Positions 24,814-33,585 of a stretch of 64,000 nucleotides of DNA are shown piece after piece. A model generated the notes under the pieces. It saw only the letters and a list, made by a program, of their open reading frames with translations, did not search any database and was not told the origin of the DNA. The position numbers were made by a program, and so were the translations under genes. The DNA comes from JAQVEB01 sp028698105. Lineage in GTDB: Bacteria; Bacteroidota; Bacteroidia; Bacteroidales; Dysgonomonadaceae. The first letter of the stretch is position 1. Each line of letters begins with the position of its first letter. Location of the stretch: positions 62,001 through 126,000 of the forward strand of contig CAXYYA010000001.1 in assembly GCA_964293155.1 (NCBI GenBank), in the 5' to 3' direction.

Positions 24814-25719
24814 TTATTTAGGAAGTTGCCTAAGGTTGTATATCTTGGAGCTCCACGGCGAATAATTCCGTTTAACCTGATTGATAGTCAGGATAGTGCT
24901 TTCGATATCGTGTTCGGCTTCGGTTAGTTCGGCGATGGCGGCAGAGATAGCTGCCAGTACTTCTCCCGATAATTGCGACTGTGCTCTCACAGCGGCAAGT
25001 TTGCCGCTCTTGGCTGCTTTTTGTTGCGACAGGTTTTTCGCCGTGTTCCCTATAAACCGGAATACGATATACAAAAGGATTAGCCCGAGAAACACTACGA
25101 GCATTGACGTGAGCGTAATAGTAACTCCTTCGGCATCATGCTCTTTCAGGTAAACAAGTTTGGGGTTTTCACCAACCACTTCGTTGTTGCTGCTCGGCGT
25201 AACTCGTTCCAGTTGTTGGGCAACCACATTTCCGTTTTCATCGTACTTATATCCATCCACGGTGTAACCGTACGTTTTATCGGCCGGTATGCCCGCGGGA
25301 ATAACTATTTCGTCCAAAAGCGTTTTACCGTCAACGTCATACAACGCAATATAGTTCTCTTTTTCGGGATCGAGTTTGAAGTTGGTGTGAAACGTCCCGT
25401 GAAACGGTTCGCCATCGGCCCAGAAAAGAGCGTGCTGGTGAGGTTTGATCTGCGTAAGCACATCTCCCAAAGGTATAGGATACATTTTGGGATTGTTTCG
25501 GTCTGTAGTCAGGAACATACCCGCCAAATTCTGCGTTCTGGAGGTGTTGTTGTAAATTTCGATCCACGGATTGTGCTGACCGAAATCGTCGGTAAAATTA
25601 TTCTGATTATCTGTCATTACCTCGTTGATAAGCCACTTGGGATTTTTCTTTTCTCCCGAGCATGCTGCTAAAAACAGCAGGGCTAACATGAGCAACGACA
25701 AATATTTTATTCTATTCAT
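24814..25719 (-). CDS. OadG-type gamma subunit fused to an N-terminal lamin-tail domain
   Basis: A 301-residue lipoprotein-like membrane protein. The signal peptide ends in a good lipobox (LAAC, Cys20). Residues about 28-150 resemble a lamin-tail (LTD) domain: WLINEVMTDN, then WIEIYNNTSRTQNLAGMFLTTD and YPIPLGDVLTQIKPHQHALFWADG. A membrane helix spans about 203-223 and a cytoplasmic tail of about 80 residues follows, the plan of OadG-type gamma subunits. The outside domain faces the periplasm. It lies between mmdA and the biotin carrier gene, so it is taken as the gamma/delta subunit of this decarboxylase; the LTD role is unknown. Confidence 0.82.
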   Translation of the reverse strand: MNRIKYLSLLMLALLFLAACSGEKKNPKWLINEVMTDNQNNFTDDFGQHNPWIEIYNNTSRTQNLAGMFLTTDRNNPKMYPIPLGDVLTQIKPHQHALFWADGEPFHGTFHTNFKLDPEKENYIALYDVDGKTLLDEIVIPAGIPADKTYGYTVDGYKYDENGNVVAQQLERVTPSSNNEVVGENPKLVYLKEHDAEGVTITLTSMLVVFLGLILLYIVFRFIGNTAKNLSQQKAAKSGKLAAVRAQSQLSGEVLAAISAAIAELTEAEHDIESTILTINQVKRNYSPWSSKIYNLRQLPK

Positions 25720-25732
25720 AATCGTTTGCTAA

Positions 25733-27295
25733 TTAAAGAGGTAAATTATCGTGCTTTTTAGCCGGATTTTGCAATTTCTTGGTTTGCAGTTGCTGGAGAG
25801 CGCGAACGATGCGGAAACGGGTGTTGCGCGGTTCAATCACATCGTCAATATATCCATAACGAGCGGCATTGTATGGGTTTGCGAAAAGATTGTTGTATTC
25901 GTTTTTCTTTTCTTCCAATACGGCTGCCTGTTTTTCGGGTTCTTTCTCGGCTGCGATTTCTTTGCTGTAGAGCACTTCCACGGCACCTTCGGCTCCCATC
26001 ACCGCAATTTCGGCGCTTGGCCATGCGTAGTTGATGTCGCCGCGAAGTTGCTTGCAACTCATCACGATGTGCGCCCCGCCGTATGATTTACGCAGGGTTA
26101 CGGTAATCTTCGGAATGGTTGCTTCGCCGTAAGCGTACAGCAATTTTGCGCCGTGGGTGATTACGCCGCCGTATTCTTGTCCCGTTCCGGGAAGAAATCC
26201 GGGTACGTCCACCAACGAAACAATCGGTATATTAAACGCATCGCAAAAACGTACAAAACGGGCTGCTTTACGCGAAGCGTTAATATCCAGCACACCGGCC
26301 AGGTATTTCGGCTGATTTGCCACGATACCTACGGCTTGGCCATTGAAGCGGGCGAAGCCCACGATAATGTTTTTTGCATAATCTGCATGTATTTCCAGAA
26401 ACTCGCCGTTGTCGATAACTGCGCCTATTACTTCGTACATGTCGTATGGTTTTGTCGGACTGTCGGGGATTATTTCGTTCAAGGCGTCTTCAAGGCGGTC
26501 AATCGGGTCGTCGTTTTTGATCAGCGGAGCTTCTTCCAGGTTATTCTGCGGAAGGAAGCTGAGCAGTTTACGGATCACTTTCATCCCTTCTTCTTCGGTT
26601 TGTACGGCAAATTGCGCTACACCCGAGCGGGATGCGTGCACCGATGCTCCGCCGAGGTCTTCCTGCGAAACATCTTCACCGGTAACGGTTTTTACAACCT
26701 TAGGCCCGGTTAGGAACATATAGGAAGTTCCCTGTGTCATGATCACAAAGTCGGTGAGGGCAGGCGAGTAAACAGCTCCTCCGGCACAAGGCCCGAAGAT
26801 ACCTGAAATTTGCGGTATTACACCTGACGCAAGAATGTTGCGTTGAAAAATTTCGGCATAACCGGCCAGCGCATTGATACCTTCCTGAATACGTGCGCCG
26901 CCCGAGTCGTTGATTCCGATAAGCGGGGCGCCCATTTTCATGGCCTGATCCATTACTTTGCATATTTTCTGCGCCATGGTTTCGGAGAGTGATCCGCCGA
27001 AAACGGTAAAATCCTGCGCGAAAACATACACCAGACGGCCTTCAATGGTTCCGTATCCGGTTACTACGCCGTCGCCCAAAAACTTCGATTTATCCATGCC
27101 GAAGTTGGTTGAACGGTGTTCCATGAACATATCGAATTCTTCGAAACTGCCTTCGTCCAAAAGCATGGCGATACGTTCGCGGGCCGTGTATTTTCCTTTC
27201 AGGTGCTGCGATTCTATTCTTCTTTCGCCTCCACCCAAGCGAGCTTGTTCACGTAATTGTATTAGCTCTTTTACTTTGTCGAGTTGACTGCTCAT
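25733..27295 (-). CDS. mmdA: Methylmalonyl-CoA decarboxylase alpha subunit (carboxyltransferase)
   Basis: A 520-residue carboxyltransferase that moves the carboxyl group of (S)-methylmalonyl-CoA to the biotin carrier, giving propionyl-CoA. Crotonase-fold halves show GGSLSETMAQKICK (about 92-105), ISGIFGPCAGGAVYSPAL (about 165-182), TGPKVVKTVTGEDVSQEDLGG, and in the second half DVPGFLPGTGQEYGGVI and RKSYGGAHIVM. The same fold serves propionyl-CoA carboxylase, but the neighbours (epimerase, biotin carrier, beta subunit) point to the decarboxylase. The ATG at 27295 follows mce by 106 bp. Confidence 0.93.
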   Translation of the reverse strand: MSSQLDKVKELIQLREQARLGGGERRIESQHLKGKYTARERIAMLLDEGSFEEFDMFMEHRSTNFGMDKSKFLGDGVVTGYGTIEGRLVYVFAQDFTVFGGSLSETMAQKICKVMDQAMKMGAPLIGINDSGGARIQEGINALAGYAEIFQRNILASGVIPQISGIFGPCAGGAVYSPALTDFVIMTQGTSYMFLTGPKVVKTVTGEDVSQEDLGGASVHASRSGVAQFAVQTEEEGMKVIRKLLSFLPQNNLEEAPLIKNDDPIDRLEDALNEIIPDSPTKPYDMYEVIGAVIDNGEFLEIHADYAKNIIVGFARFNGQAVGIVANQPKYLAGVLDINASRKAARFVRFCDAFNIPIVSLVDVPGFLPGTGQEYGGVITHGAKLLYAYGEATIPKITVTLRKSYGGAHIVMSCKQLRGDINYAWPSAEIAVMGAEGAVEVLYSKEIAAEKEPEKQAAVLEEKKNEYNNLFANPYNAARYGYIDDVIEPRNTRFRIVRALQQLQTKKLQNPAKKHDNLPL

Positions 27296-27401
27296 ATAAT
27301 TAATATTTGTTATGAATGAATGTTTGATGTTAGATGTCGGATGTAGGGGAAGATATTTTCGGTGTCTTCTCTGTATCCGTCAAATAGTCTAATGTTTTTT
27401 G

Positions 27402-27809
27402 TTATTCCGGGTGCTCGCAGAGTTCGGTGAGCACACTTCCGGTAGATTTGGGGTGAAGGAAGGCGATGTTCAGACCTTCGGCGCCTTTGCGTGCCTGCAT
27501 GTCAATGAGGCGAACGCCTTTGTTTTCCATTTCTTTTAACGCTTCGTTCAGGCCGTTGGTTGCGAAAGCGATGTGATGCACGCCTTCGCCTTTTTTTTCG
27601 ATGAATTTGGCAATGGTACTTTCTTCGCTTGTGGGTTCCAAAAGTTCTATTTTCGTGTGGCCTACTTTAAAAAAAGCAGTTTTTACTTTTTGATCTTCAA
27701 CGGTTTCGATGTTGTAGCATGTTAGCCCGAGAACACCTTCGTAATAAGGCAATTGTTCTTCGATACTTTTAACGGCAATGCCGATATGTTCGATGTGCGA
27801 GATTTCCAT
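27402..27809 (-). CDS. mce: Methylmalonyl-CoA epimerase
   Basis: The epimerase interconverts (R)- and (S)-methylmalonyl-CoA and feeds the decarboxylase encoded downstream. The 135-residue vicinal-oxygen-chelate protein keeps the metal ligands His8 (IEHIGIAV), His79 (GVHHIAF) and Glu129 (TELCEHP). Its place at the head of the mmd operon is typical of the succinate-propionate pathway. A -7 box lies 36 bp upstream. Confidence 0.94.
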   Translation of the reverse strand: MEISHIEHIGIAVKSIEEQLPYYEGVLGLTCYNIETVEDQKVKTAFFKVGHTKIELLEPTSEESTIAKFIEKKGEGVHHIAFATNGLNEALKEMENKGVRLIDMQARKGAEGLNIAFLHPKSTGSVLTELCEHPE

Positions 27810-27844
27810 ATAATTGATGTAATTTAGTGAATTTGAAAACGCTG

Positions 27845-27852
27845 CAAAGGTA
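27845..27852 (-). promoter_or_regulatory. -7 box for the mce-mmd operon
   Basis: CAAAGGTA on the plus strand reads TACCTTTG on the coding strand, 36 bp before the mce ATG. Confidence 0.6.
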
Positions 27853-27887
27853 CAAATTTAAAAACGGATATTAAAAAAAATATCGCG

Positions 27888-28871
27888 TTAAATGGATAAA
27901 ATCCGAAGAACTTCCAGTAGCTCATCGCTTATTTCACGGTCTTTTTTAATTGCTCGCTGGAAAGGCACATAATCAATTTCGTTTTCGCGGATACCGATCA
28001 TCACATTTCGTTGATCCTCAAGCAGCGCCTGAATGGCTGCTACGCCCATCCGGCTGGCCAGAATGCGATCCTGCGCCGTAGGCGATCCGCCGCGTTGCAA
28101 GTGTCCGAGAATGGAAACGCGTACATCGTATTGCGGGTATTCGTTCTTTACACGCTCGGCCATTTTCATGGCTCCTCCGGTTATTTCGCTTTCGGCAACG
28201 AGCACCAGGCTGCTGTTTTTCGATTTACGAAATCCCTGCTCAATAAGTTCGCCAAGTTGGTCTTTTTCCATGCTTATTTCGGGGATGATCGCCGCTTCGG
28301 CTCCCGAAGCAATTGCGCTGTTCAGCGCCAGATAACCGCAGTTGCGCCCCATCACTTCAACAAAAAACAACCGCTCGTGCGAGGTGGCCGTATCCCTGAT
28401 TTTATCTACCGATTGCATGATGGTGTTCAGCGCCGTGTCGTAACCAATGGTTACATCGGTACCGTTGAGGTCGTTGTCAATGGTTCCCGGCAATCCCACA
28501 ATGGGAATATTGTATTCCCGTGCAAAAATATTGGCGCCGGTGAGGGAGCCGTCTCCTCCAATAACTACCAAAGCATCAATCTCCTCACGGAGCATGGTTT
28601 CGTAAGCGGTTTTTCTTCCTTCGGGAGTCCTGAATTCGTCGGAGCGCGCGGTTTTAAGGATGGTTCCGCCCCGCTGTATGATGTTGCTAACGCTGTTGGT
28701 CTTAAATTCCTCGATATCACCCGTTATCAGGCCTTTGTATCCTTTGTAAATACCTTTCACGCGCATGCCGTTGAAAATAGCTGCACGCGTTACCGCGCGA
28801 ATGGCTACATTCATACCCGGTGCATCGCCGCCCGATGTGAGAATGCCAATGCATTTTATACTTGCTCCCAT
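27888..28871 (-). CDS. pfkA: ATP-dependent 6-phosphofructokinase
   Basis: PfkA phosphorylates fructose 6-phosphate with ATP in glycolysis. The 327-residue protein has GGDAPGMNVAIRAV (14-27), GGDGS (105-109) and GTIDND (129-134), with Asp132 as the catalytic base. Gly at residue 108 of GGDGS is the ATP-type signature, where pyrophosphate enzymes have Asp. EVMGRNCGYLAL is the substrate-binding stretch. It starts at ATG 28871, with a -7 box 66 bp upstream. Confidence 0.95.
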   Translation of the reverse strand: MGASIKCIGILTSGGDAPGMNVAIRAVTRAAIFNGMRVKGIYKGYKGLITGDIEEFKTNSVSNIIQRGGTILKTARSDEFRTPEGRKTAYETMLREEIDALVVIGGDGSLTGANIFAREYNIPIVGLPGTIDNDLNGTDVTIGYDTALNTIMQSVDKIRDTATSHERLFFVEVMGRNCGYLALNSAIASGAEAAIIPEISMEKDQLGELIEQGFRKSKNSSLVLVAESEITGGAMKMAERVKNEYPQYDVRVSILGHLQRGGSPTAQDRILASRMGVAAIQALLEDQRNVMIGIRENEIDYVPFQRAIKKDREISDELLEVLRILSI

Positions 28872-28936
28872 AGTGAATAAATCATTATCGTGTTAAGGAG
28901 ATTTGTTGCCTTTATTTCCAAAAAAAACAGGCACTG

Positions 28937-28944
28937 CAAAGATA
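28937..28944 (-). promoter_or_regulatory. -7 box for pfkA
   Basis: CAAAGATA on the plus strand reads TATCTTTG on the coding strand, 66 bp before the pfkA ATG and just past the ispH terminator. Confidence 0.55.
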
Positions 28945-28966
28945 GTTTATTTTCGTTTGTTCACAA

Positions 28967-28993
28967 AAAAAGCTGCTTAAAAAGCAGCTTTTT
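28967..28993 (-). terminator. Terminator overlapping the end of ispH
   Basis: AAAAAGCTGCTT and AAGCAGCTTTTT form a perfect 12-bp stem with a 3-base loop, followed on the minus strand by more T. The stop codon and last codons of ispH (EKAAF) lie within the stem. Confidence 0.85.
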
Positions 28994-29870
28994 CGATTTG
29001 CAGGGAAGCCCCCGCTTTTGCTATGTTTTTTGCCACGGCTTCCATTTGCCACATGGGCGTTGAAGTGGCTCCGCAGATGCCAACGGTGGCATTTTTTCGG
29101 ATGAGCGATTCATCTATTTCGTCAGGCGAATTGATGAAGTACGAGTTTGGGTTCACGTTTTTGCATTCGGCAAACAATACTTTCCCGTTGGAGCTTTTTG
29201 CGCCCGCGATGAAGAAGATAATATCGTGCGACGCCGCAAACTCTTTGATGTTGGGCACACGATTGGAAACCTGCCGGCAAATGGTGTCGAAAATCTCGAA
29301 ATTCGCGCCTTCCTGCATTCGCGCCTTGATCATCTCGCCAATTTCCATAAAACCGTCCAACGGTTTTGTGGTTTGCGAAAACAGACTGATGTCGCGCGAA
29401 AAATCCAACGAATCAATATCCTCTTTCTTTTCAATGATGATGGCCGATTCATCTGTTTGCCCCAGCAAACCGTTTACTTCGGCGTGGCCTATTTTCCCGT
29501 AAATCACAATTTGTCCGTCCTCCGAGGGTTTGGTGGAATATTTTCGCTTGATGCGTTTTTGCAATCCGAGAACCACGGGGCACGAAGCGTCTATGATCTC
29601 AATATTGTTCTGTTTTGCTATTTCGTATGTACTTGGTGGTTCGCCGTGCGCACGAAGCAGTACGCGTGCATTTTTTAGTTCTTTGAACTGTTCGTGATCT
29701 ATGGTGATCAATCCCATTTTCGCGAGGCGTTCCACCTCGAGGTGGTTGTGGACGATGTCGCCCAAACAATATAATGTTCCGCCTTTTTGTAATTCTTCCT
29801 CTGCTTTGCTGATGGCTTTTGACACCCCGAAGCAGCATCCGGATTGTTTGTCGATTTCAATTTTACTCAT
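28977..29870 (-). CDS. ispH: 4-hydroxy-3-methylbut-2-enyl diphosphate reductase
   Basis: IspH is the iron-sulfur enzyme of the last MEP-pathway step, giving IPP and DMAPP for isoprenoids. The 297-residue protein starts at ATG 29870 (MSKIEIDKQ), which overlaps the end of cmk by 8 bp. The cluster cysteines fit GCCFGV (Cys13), DASCPVV and DTICRQVSNR; GATSTPMWQME is the C-terminal signature. In this family the first motif is usually GFCFGV. A longer upstream start would sit deep inside cmk and is rejected. Confidence 0.95.
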   Translation of the reverse strand: MSKIEIDKQSGCCFGVSKAISKAEEELQKGGTLYCLGDIVHNHLEVERLAKMGLITIDHEQFKELKNARVLLRAHGEPPSTYEIAKQNNIEIIDASCPVVLGLQKRIKRKYSTKPSEDGQIVIYGKIGHAEVNGLLGQTDESAIIIEKKEDIDSLDFSRDISLFSQTTKPLDGFMEIGEMIKARMQEGANFEIFDTICRQVSNRVPNIKEFAASHDIIFFIAGAKSSNGKVLFAECKNVNPNSYFINSPDEIDESLIRKNATVGICGATSTPMWQMEAVAKNIAKAGASLQIEKAAF

Positions 29871-30555
29871 TTTGCTGTGTGATTTTGTTAAACTTGTTAA
29901 GCGCCCATTGCAACTGTTCGTCAATCGTCAGATGCGAGTTATCCAGTTCAAGGGCATCGTCCGCTTTTCTGAGCGGGCTTTCTGTTCGGTTGCTATCGCG
30001 GTGGTCGCGTTCTTTTACGTTCGCGAGTACATCTTCGTACGAAGGATTTTCGCCTTTGGCTTTCATTTCGTCGAAACGGCGTTGAGCGCGCACTTCGGGG
30101 GAAGCTGTGAGGAATATCTTGAATTCCGCATCGGGAAACACTACTGTGCCGATATCGCGGCCATCCATCACCACGCCTTTTTCTTTGCCCATTTCCTGTT
30201 GCTGACGCACCAATTCCTTACGCACAAATCCCAGCGTGCTCACGCGGCTGGCGCCGTTGGCTACTTCCAGCGTGCGAATCAGGTGTTCCACATTCTGTCC
30301 GTTGAGGTATGTTTCCTGTTGGCCGAATTCGTTGGTTCTGAAGGATATCTTTATGCCGGAGATATGTTGTTTTAGCGCTGCTTCGTTGATTTCCGCGTTG
30401 TTCATCCAGCCGTTTTGCAGTGCGAACAGTGAAACAGCCCGATACATGGCTCCGCTGTCAATATATGTGTACCCTAATTCTTTGGCCAGGCCTTTGGCTA
30501 TGGTGCTTTTACCGCACGACGAAAAACCGTCTATAGCAATATTTATTTTTTTCAT
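29863..30555 (-). CDS. cmk: Cytidylate kinase
   Basis: Cmk phosphorylates CMP and dCMP with ATP. The 230-residue protein from ATG 30555 opens with KKINIAIDGFSSCGKST, the P-loop, then DSGAMYRAV and GRDIGTVVFPDAEFKIFLTAS, the classic signatures; a short upstream extension is dropped. The stop overlaps the ispH start by 8 bp, an arrangement that suggests coupled translation. The nearest -7 box is 223 bp upstream, so the mRNA may carry a long leader with inverted repeats. Confidence 0.95.
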   Translation of the reverse strand: MKKINIAIDGFSSCGKSTIAKGLAKELGYTYIDSGAMYRAVSLFALQNGWMNNAEINEAALKQHISGIKISFRTNEFGQQETYLNGQNVEHLIRTLEVANGASRVSTLGFVRKELVRQQQEMGKEKGVVMDGRDIGTVVFPDAEFKIFLTASPEVRAQRRFDEMKAKGENPSYEDVLANVKERDHRDSNRTESPLRKADDALELDNSHLTIDEQLQWALNKFNKITQQNE

Positions 30556-30608
30556 CCGAAAAAATGATTCTCTTAAATAATTCATCTATATAATTGTATT
30601 CACCAAAA

Positions 30609-30704
30609 CGGTTATTCAATAGATATTCAGTTGATATTTGTTGCGGCGTTGCTGTTTTTAACGAAACAACGAATAACGCAAAGCAAATATCCATTAAATA
30701 ACGG
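30609..30704. repeat. Imperfect 20-bp inverted repeat in the cmk leader
   Basis: CGGTTATTCAATAGATATTC (30609-30628) and AAATATCCATTAAATAACGG (30685-30704) are inverted copies matching at 16 of 20 positions, 56 bp apart. A smaller stem (CGTTG with CAACG) lies between. It may be a structured 5' leader or a remnant of a mobile element. Confidence 0.45.
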
Positions 30705-30777
30705 TAAATCCAAATATCATTCAGCTATACGATGAAAAATGCTTCCAACTACTTGTCGTTGCATTTCTAAACAACCG

Positions 30778-30785
30778 CAAAGATA
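30778..30785 (-). promoter_or_regulatory. Possible -7 box for cmk-ispH
   Basis: CAAAGATA on the plus strand reads TATCTTTG on the coding strand. It lies 223 bp before the cmk ATG, so the link is uncertain. Confidence 0.4.
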
Positions 30786-30828
30786 GAATGTTTTTCCGGG
30801 ATTGGGGTTTAACAAATGTAAATGCTTT

Positions 30829-32166
30829 TTATGTATCGCCTTTCGATATGTCTTCAATAAGCGCCAAAACCCCTTCGTTGCGAAGAATGGTGAGTCCTAA
30901 GCGCTCTGTGGAAATACCATTGGAAAGGAGATAGGGATATACGGGCTTATCGTTTTTGATGGATGATTCAAAACAGTTGAAAACAATTCCCTTTTGATCA
31001 CGAATTTTCTCGCCTACTTCCAGAATATGCGTTGAAATAAGGAAAATAGAACTTTTTACGTTGGAAAATCCCGAAATTACAAGCCTTGTTGCGTCGAACG
31101 CATCCTTTACGTTGGTTCCGCGAAAAAGCTCATCGAAGATAACCAACACGCGCTTCTTTTCTTTCAACTGCAACGTAATGTCCTTTAAGCGGCGCACCTC
31201 GCTATAATAATGGCTGAAACCTTTGAAAATATCGTCCGGTAAGTTTATGGTGGTGTAGAGACCGTTGTAAACCGACAAACGCATGTGTCCGGCCGGAACC
31301 GGAAAGCCCGCATGCGCCAGATATACGCAAACTCCGGTAGCCTTCAAAAATGTGGACTTGCCCGACATGTTGCTTCCCGTGAGAAAAAGCAAGTTATCGT
31401 CTTCTTTTATACCGATATTATTTCTAACGGGATTTTTTAGCAGCGGATGAAAAAGCTGCTTGATCTCCAAGAAAGGCTTTTGGGCATCTTCAAAAACGGG
31501 GAAACACATTGCATGCGCTTTTGCCGTTTTGGCAACCGATTGAAAGGCATCAAGCATGTATGTGTTGCGGAGTATGTTCCGCATAGCCGGAAGAAAGCTG
31601 CCTCTCAGCAGACTGTCGAACCGGTTAACGTTGCGAAATGAAATTTTTTGTTTTTTCTGAAAGATTGCTGCTGTTTGCCGGTTTTCTTTTATCGCAATCA
31701 GTTCGTTTTTGAAGTTGACGAAAAAAAGCGGTAAATCCGTGTCGGGCAAATCGTCCAGCGCTTGCAGAAATGAGATCAGATGCACCTTGACGTATTCCAC
31801 GCCGCGCGAAATAACGTAGTAATTGCTGTTCGATTTAACGCGATACGAAATTCCGTCCACATACGCATCAATAAAATGGTCTTTCAGCGGTTTAACGTTT
31901 TCGTTCAGATAAAATTCGATGAAATCGAGGTAATCCTTATCCAATGGAATTTCGATGTTATTGTCCGTCAAATAACGGAAGGTGCGTGCCCGCTCTTCGA
32001 TCGCTTTCTTATCGTTCAACGGCGAATGCAGCATGGCATACAGTTCCTTGCTGCCGCCCTGCGTTGCGGTTTTGTCAAAGAATCCGAAAACGGATGAATC
32101 TTTTTTATATTGGGGGAAAATATCAAGATCGGAAAGCGTTTGTTTATCCGTACCAAAAGTAGTCAT
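30829..32166 (-). CDS. MutS-related ATPase without mismatch-recognition domain
   Basis: A 445-residue MutS-family protein. The C-terminal ATPase has Walker A GSNMSGKST (264-272), Walker B VIFDE (342-346) and FRGTN just after it, matching MutS. The N-terminal part (1-250) is a helical core and lacks the MutS mismatch-binding domain with its FxE motif. The start ATG 32166 (MTTFGTDKQT) has a -7 box 27 bp upstream. MutS paralogues of this size occur in Bacteroidetes, with unknown function; a role in recombination or DNA handling is only inference. Confidence 0.85.
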   Translation of the reverse strand: MTTFGTDKQTLSDLDIFPQYKKDSSVFGFFDKTATQGGSKELYAMLHSPLNDKKAIEERARTFRYLTDNNIEIPLDKDYLDFIEFYLNENVKPLKDHFIDAYVDGISYRVKSNSNYYVISRGVEYVKVHLISFLQALDDLPDTDLPLFFVNFKNELIAIKENRQTAAIFQKKQKISFRNVNRFDSLLRGSFLPAMRNILRNTYMLDAFQSVAKTAKAHAMCFPVFEDAQKPFLEIKQLFHPLLKNPVRNNIGIKEDDNLLFLTGSNMSGKSTFLKATGVCVYLAHAGFPVPAGHMRLSVYNGLYTTINLPDDIFKGFSHYYSEVRRLKDITLQLKEKKRVLVIFDELFRGTNVKDAFDATRLVISGFSNVKSSIFLISTHILEVGEKIRDQKGIVFNCFESSIKNDKPVYPYLLSNGISTERLGLTILRNEGVLALIEDISKGDT

Positions 32167-32192
32167 CAGTGTATATTTTTCAGATAATGGGT

Positions 32193-32200
32193 CAAATATA
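32193..32200 (-). promoter_or_regulatory. -7 box for the MutS-like gene
   Basis: CAAATATA on the plus strand reads TATATTTG on the coding strand, 27 bp before ATG 32166. It supports that start over a longer frame. Confidence 0.5.
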
Positions 32201-32456
32201 CGCAATTAATTTTAATCTTGATCGCTACAGCTTGCACACTTCCACAAAGCGGGCCTATCAGCAGACAGAAAGCATCAATGAAAAGCAGGCGGCCGTTTAG
32301 AACAAGGCCTCGGGCTTTTTCAAAAATCACTCGAGGTTTTACCCAAAAGGCCGAAGCCTTTTGCCGAAAAGGCAGTGATCTTTTGCTTAGAAGGCTTAAA
32401 CCCTTTTGTTCCCGCCTTTGCAAAGCGTACGTCGCGCAGCCGACAAAAAACAATTT

Positions 32457-33482
32457 CTATCCAAAAACCTCAATCGCTTTTCGTCCGAAGCGCGGTATGC
32501 GGAAAAGCAGCGCGCCTGTGCCGAAGATGAGCGAACGGAACGGGCCGGCGTCAATCATCAGTTTGATCAGTTTATCGTGTTTCTGCTTGGTTTGCAACAC
32601 TTCGGGGATCTTAACCGGTACAAAATCGGGATTTAGGATGAGGCGAGCCACCTCTTCGCCCGATATCAGCGCCTGATAAATGCCCTCGCCCGTGAAGGAA
32701 GACAACAACCCTGCCGCATCGCCCGTGAGAAACACGTTCCCGAACCGATAACCCTGATAATCGGAATCCATCGGGAAGGCTTCGTACTTTCCTTCGGAAA
32801 TATCAATATCGTGCTCGCGCAGCCATTTATGAAAATTGTCTTTCAATTTTCCTGCACTCAGCACCCAGGGCGCCGCGCCGCAACCAACGGAAACGTAACC
32901 CTTATGCGGGAAGATCCACGCGTACCAGGCGGCAAAATATTTCGGTTGAAAGAATACCTCGAAATCGGTGTATTTGTCGGTAGGAATAAGGTATTGAATG
33001 CCGTAGCCTTTGTTGGCCGACTTTATTCCCAAAAATCGTTTCACGATGGAGTTGCTGCCGTCGGCTCCCACGAGGTAGCGATAACCGATTTGCTCGCCGT
33101 TAACCGTAACGGTTTCTTTCGTAATTTCGGAAACGTGGGCGTTTGTGCGCACTTCGACGTTCGGAAAAGCTTTCAGCCTTTGCAATTGCCATTGCCCGAA
33201 TGCCGTGCGGTCTATGGTGAAGGCAAAATCGGTTTCAGACTTAATAGCGGATGTGAGGTTGTTAACGTGCAATTTCACGTTGTTGTACCGGAATTCGATT
33301 AATTCTTCGGGCAGATTCAGGTAGGCCAGGTCTTTCCCCGTGAGCCCTCCGGCACACACTTTGGGGCCGATTACACTGTTTTTTTCCAGCAACAGAACAC
33401 TAAGCGAGGAACTGCCCAGCATTTCGGCACATTTTAAACCGCCGGGGCCTGCGCCGACAATTATCACATCGTACAACTGCAT
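32457..33482 (-). CDS. FAD-dependent geranylgeranyl-reductase-family oxidoreductase
   Basis: A 341-residue flavoprotein. GAGPGG (10-15) is the Rossmann FAD-binding motif, GADGSNS is the middle signature and GDAAGLLSSFTGEGIYQAL the C-terminal FAD motif. The sequence fits the geranylgeranyl reductase/RebC-type group that reduces isoprenoid double bonds or hydroxylates aromatic rings; the substrate is not clear. The start ATG 33482 (MQLYDVII) has a -7 box 18 bp upstream, and a longer frame upstream overlaps a terminator and is rejected. Confidence 0.87.
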   Translation of the reverse strand: MQLYDVIIVGAGPGGLKCAEMLGSSSLSVLLLEKNSVIGPKVCAGGLTGKDLAYLNLPEELIEFRYNNVKLHVNNLTSAIKSETDFAFTIDRTAFGQWQLQRLKAFPNVEVRTNAHVSEITKETVTVNGEQIGYRYLVGADGSNSIVKRFLGIKSANKGYGIQYLIPTDKYTDFEVFFQPKYFAAWYAWIFPHKGYVSVGCGAAPWVLSAGKLKDNFHKWLREHDIDISEGKYEAFPMDSDYQGYRFGNVFLTGDAAGLLSSFTGEGIYQALISGEEVARLILNPDFVPVKIPEVLQTKQKHDKLIKLMIDAGPFRSLIFGTGALLFRIPRFGRKAIEVFG

Positions 33483-33499
33483 ATCTTTGGAGTTTACGG

Positions 33500-33507
33500 C
33501 AAAGGTA
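33500..33507 (-). promoter_or_regulatory. -7 box for the FAD oxidoreductase gene
   Basis: CAAAGGTA on the plus strand reads TACCTTTG on the coding strand, 18 bp before ATG 33482. Confidence 0.5.
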
Positions 33508-33530
33508 AAATCTTCGGGCTGAATAACAAA

Positions 33531-33559
33531 AAAAGTGTGAGGTTTTCGCTCACACTTTT
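33531..33559 (-). terminator. Intrinsic terminator of the NlpE-like gene
   Basis: AAAAGTGTGAG and CTCACACTTTT form a perfect 11-bp stem with a 7-base loop; the minus strand then runs into TTTTTTT. It lies 27 bp past the stop of the NlpE-like gene. Confidence 0.88.
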
Positions 33560-33585
33560 GAATCAAAATCTAATATATGAATATA

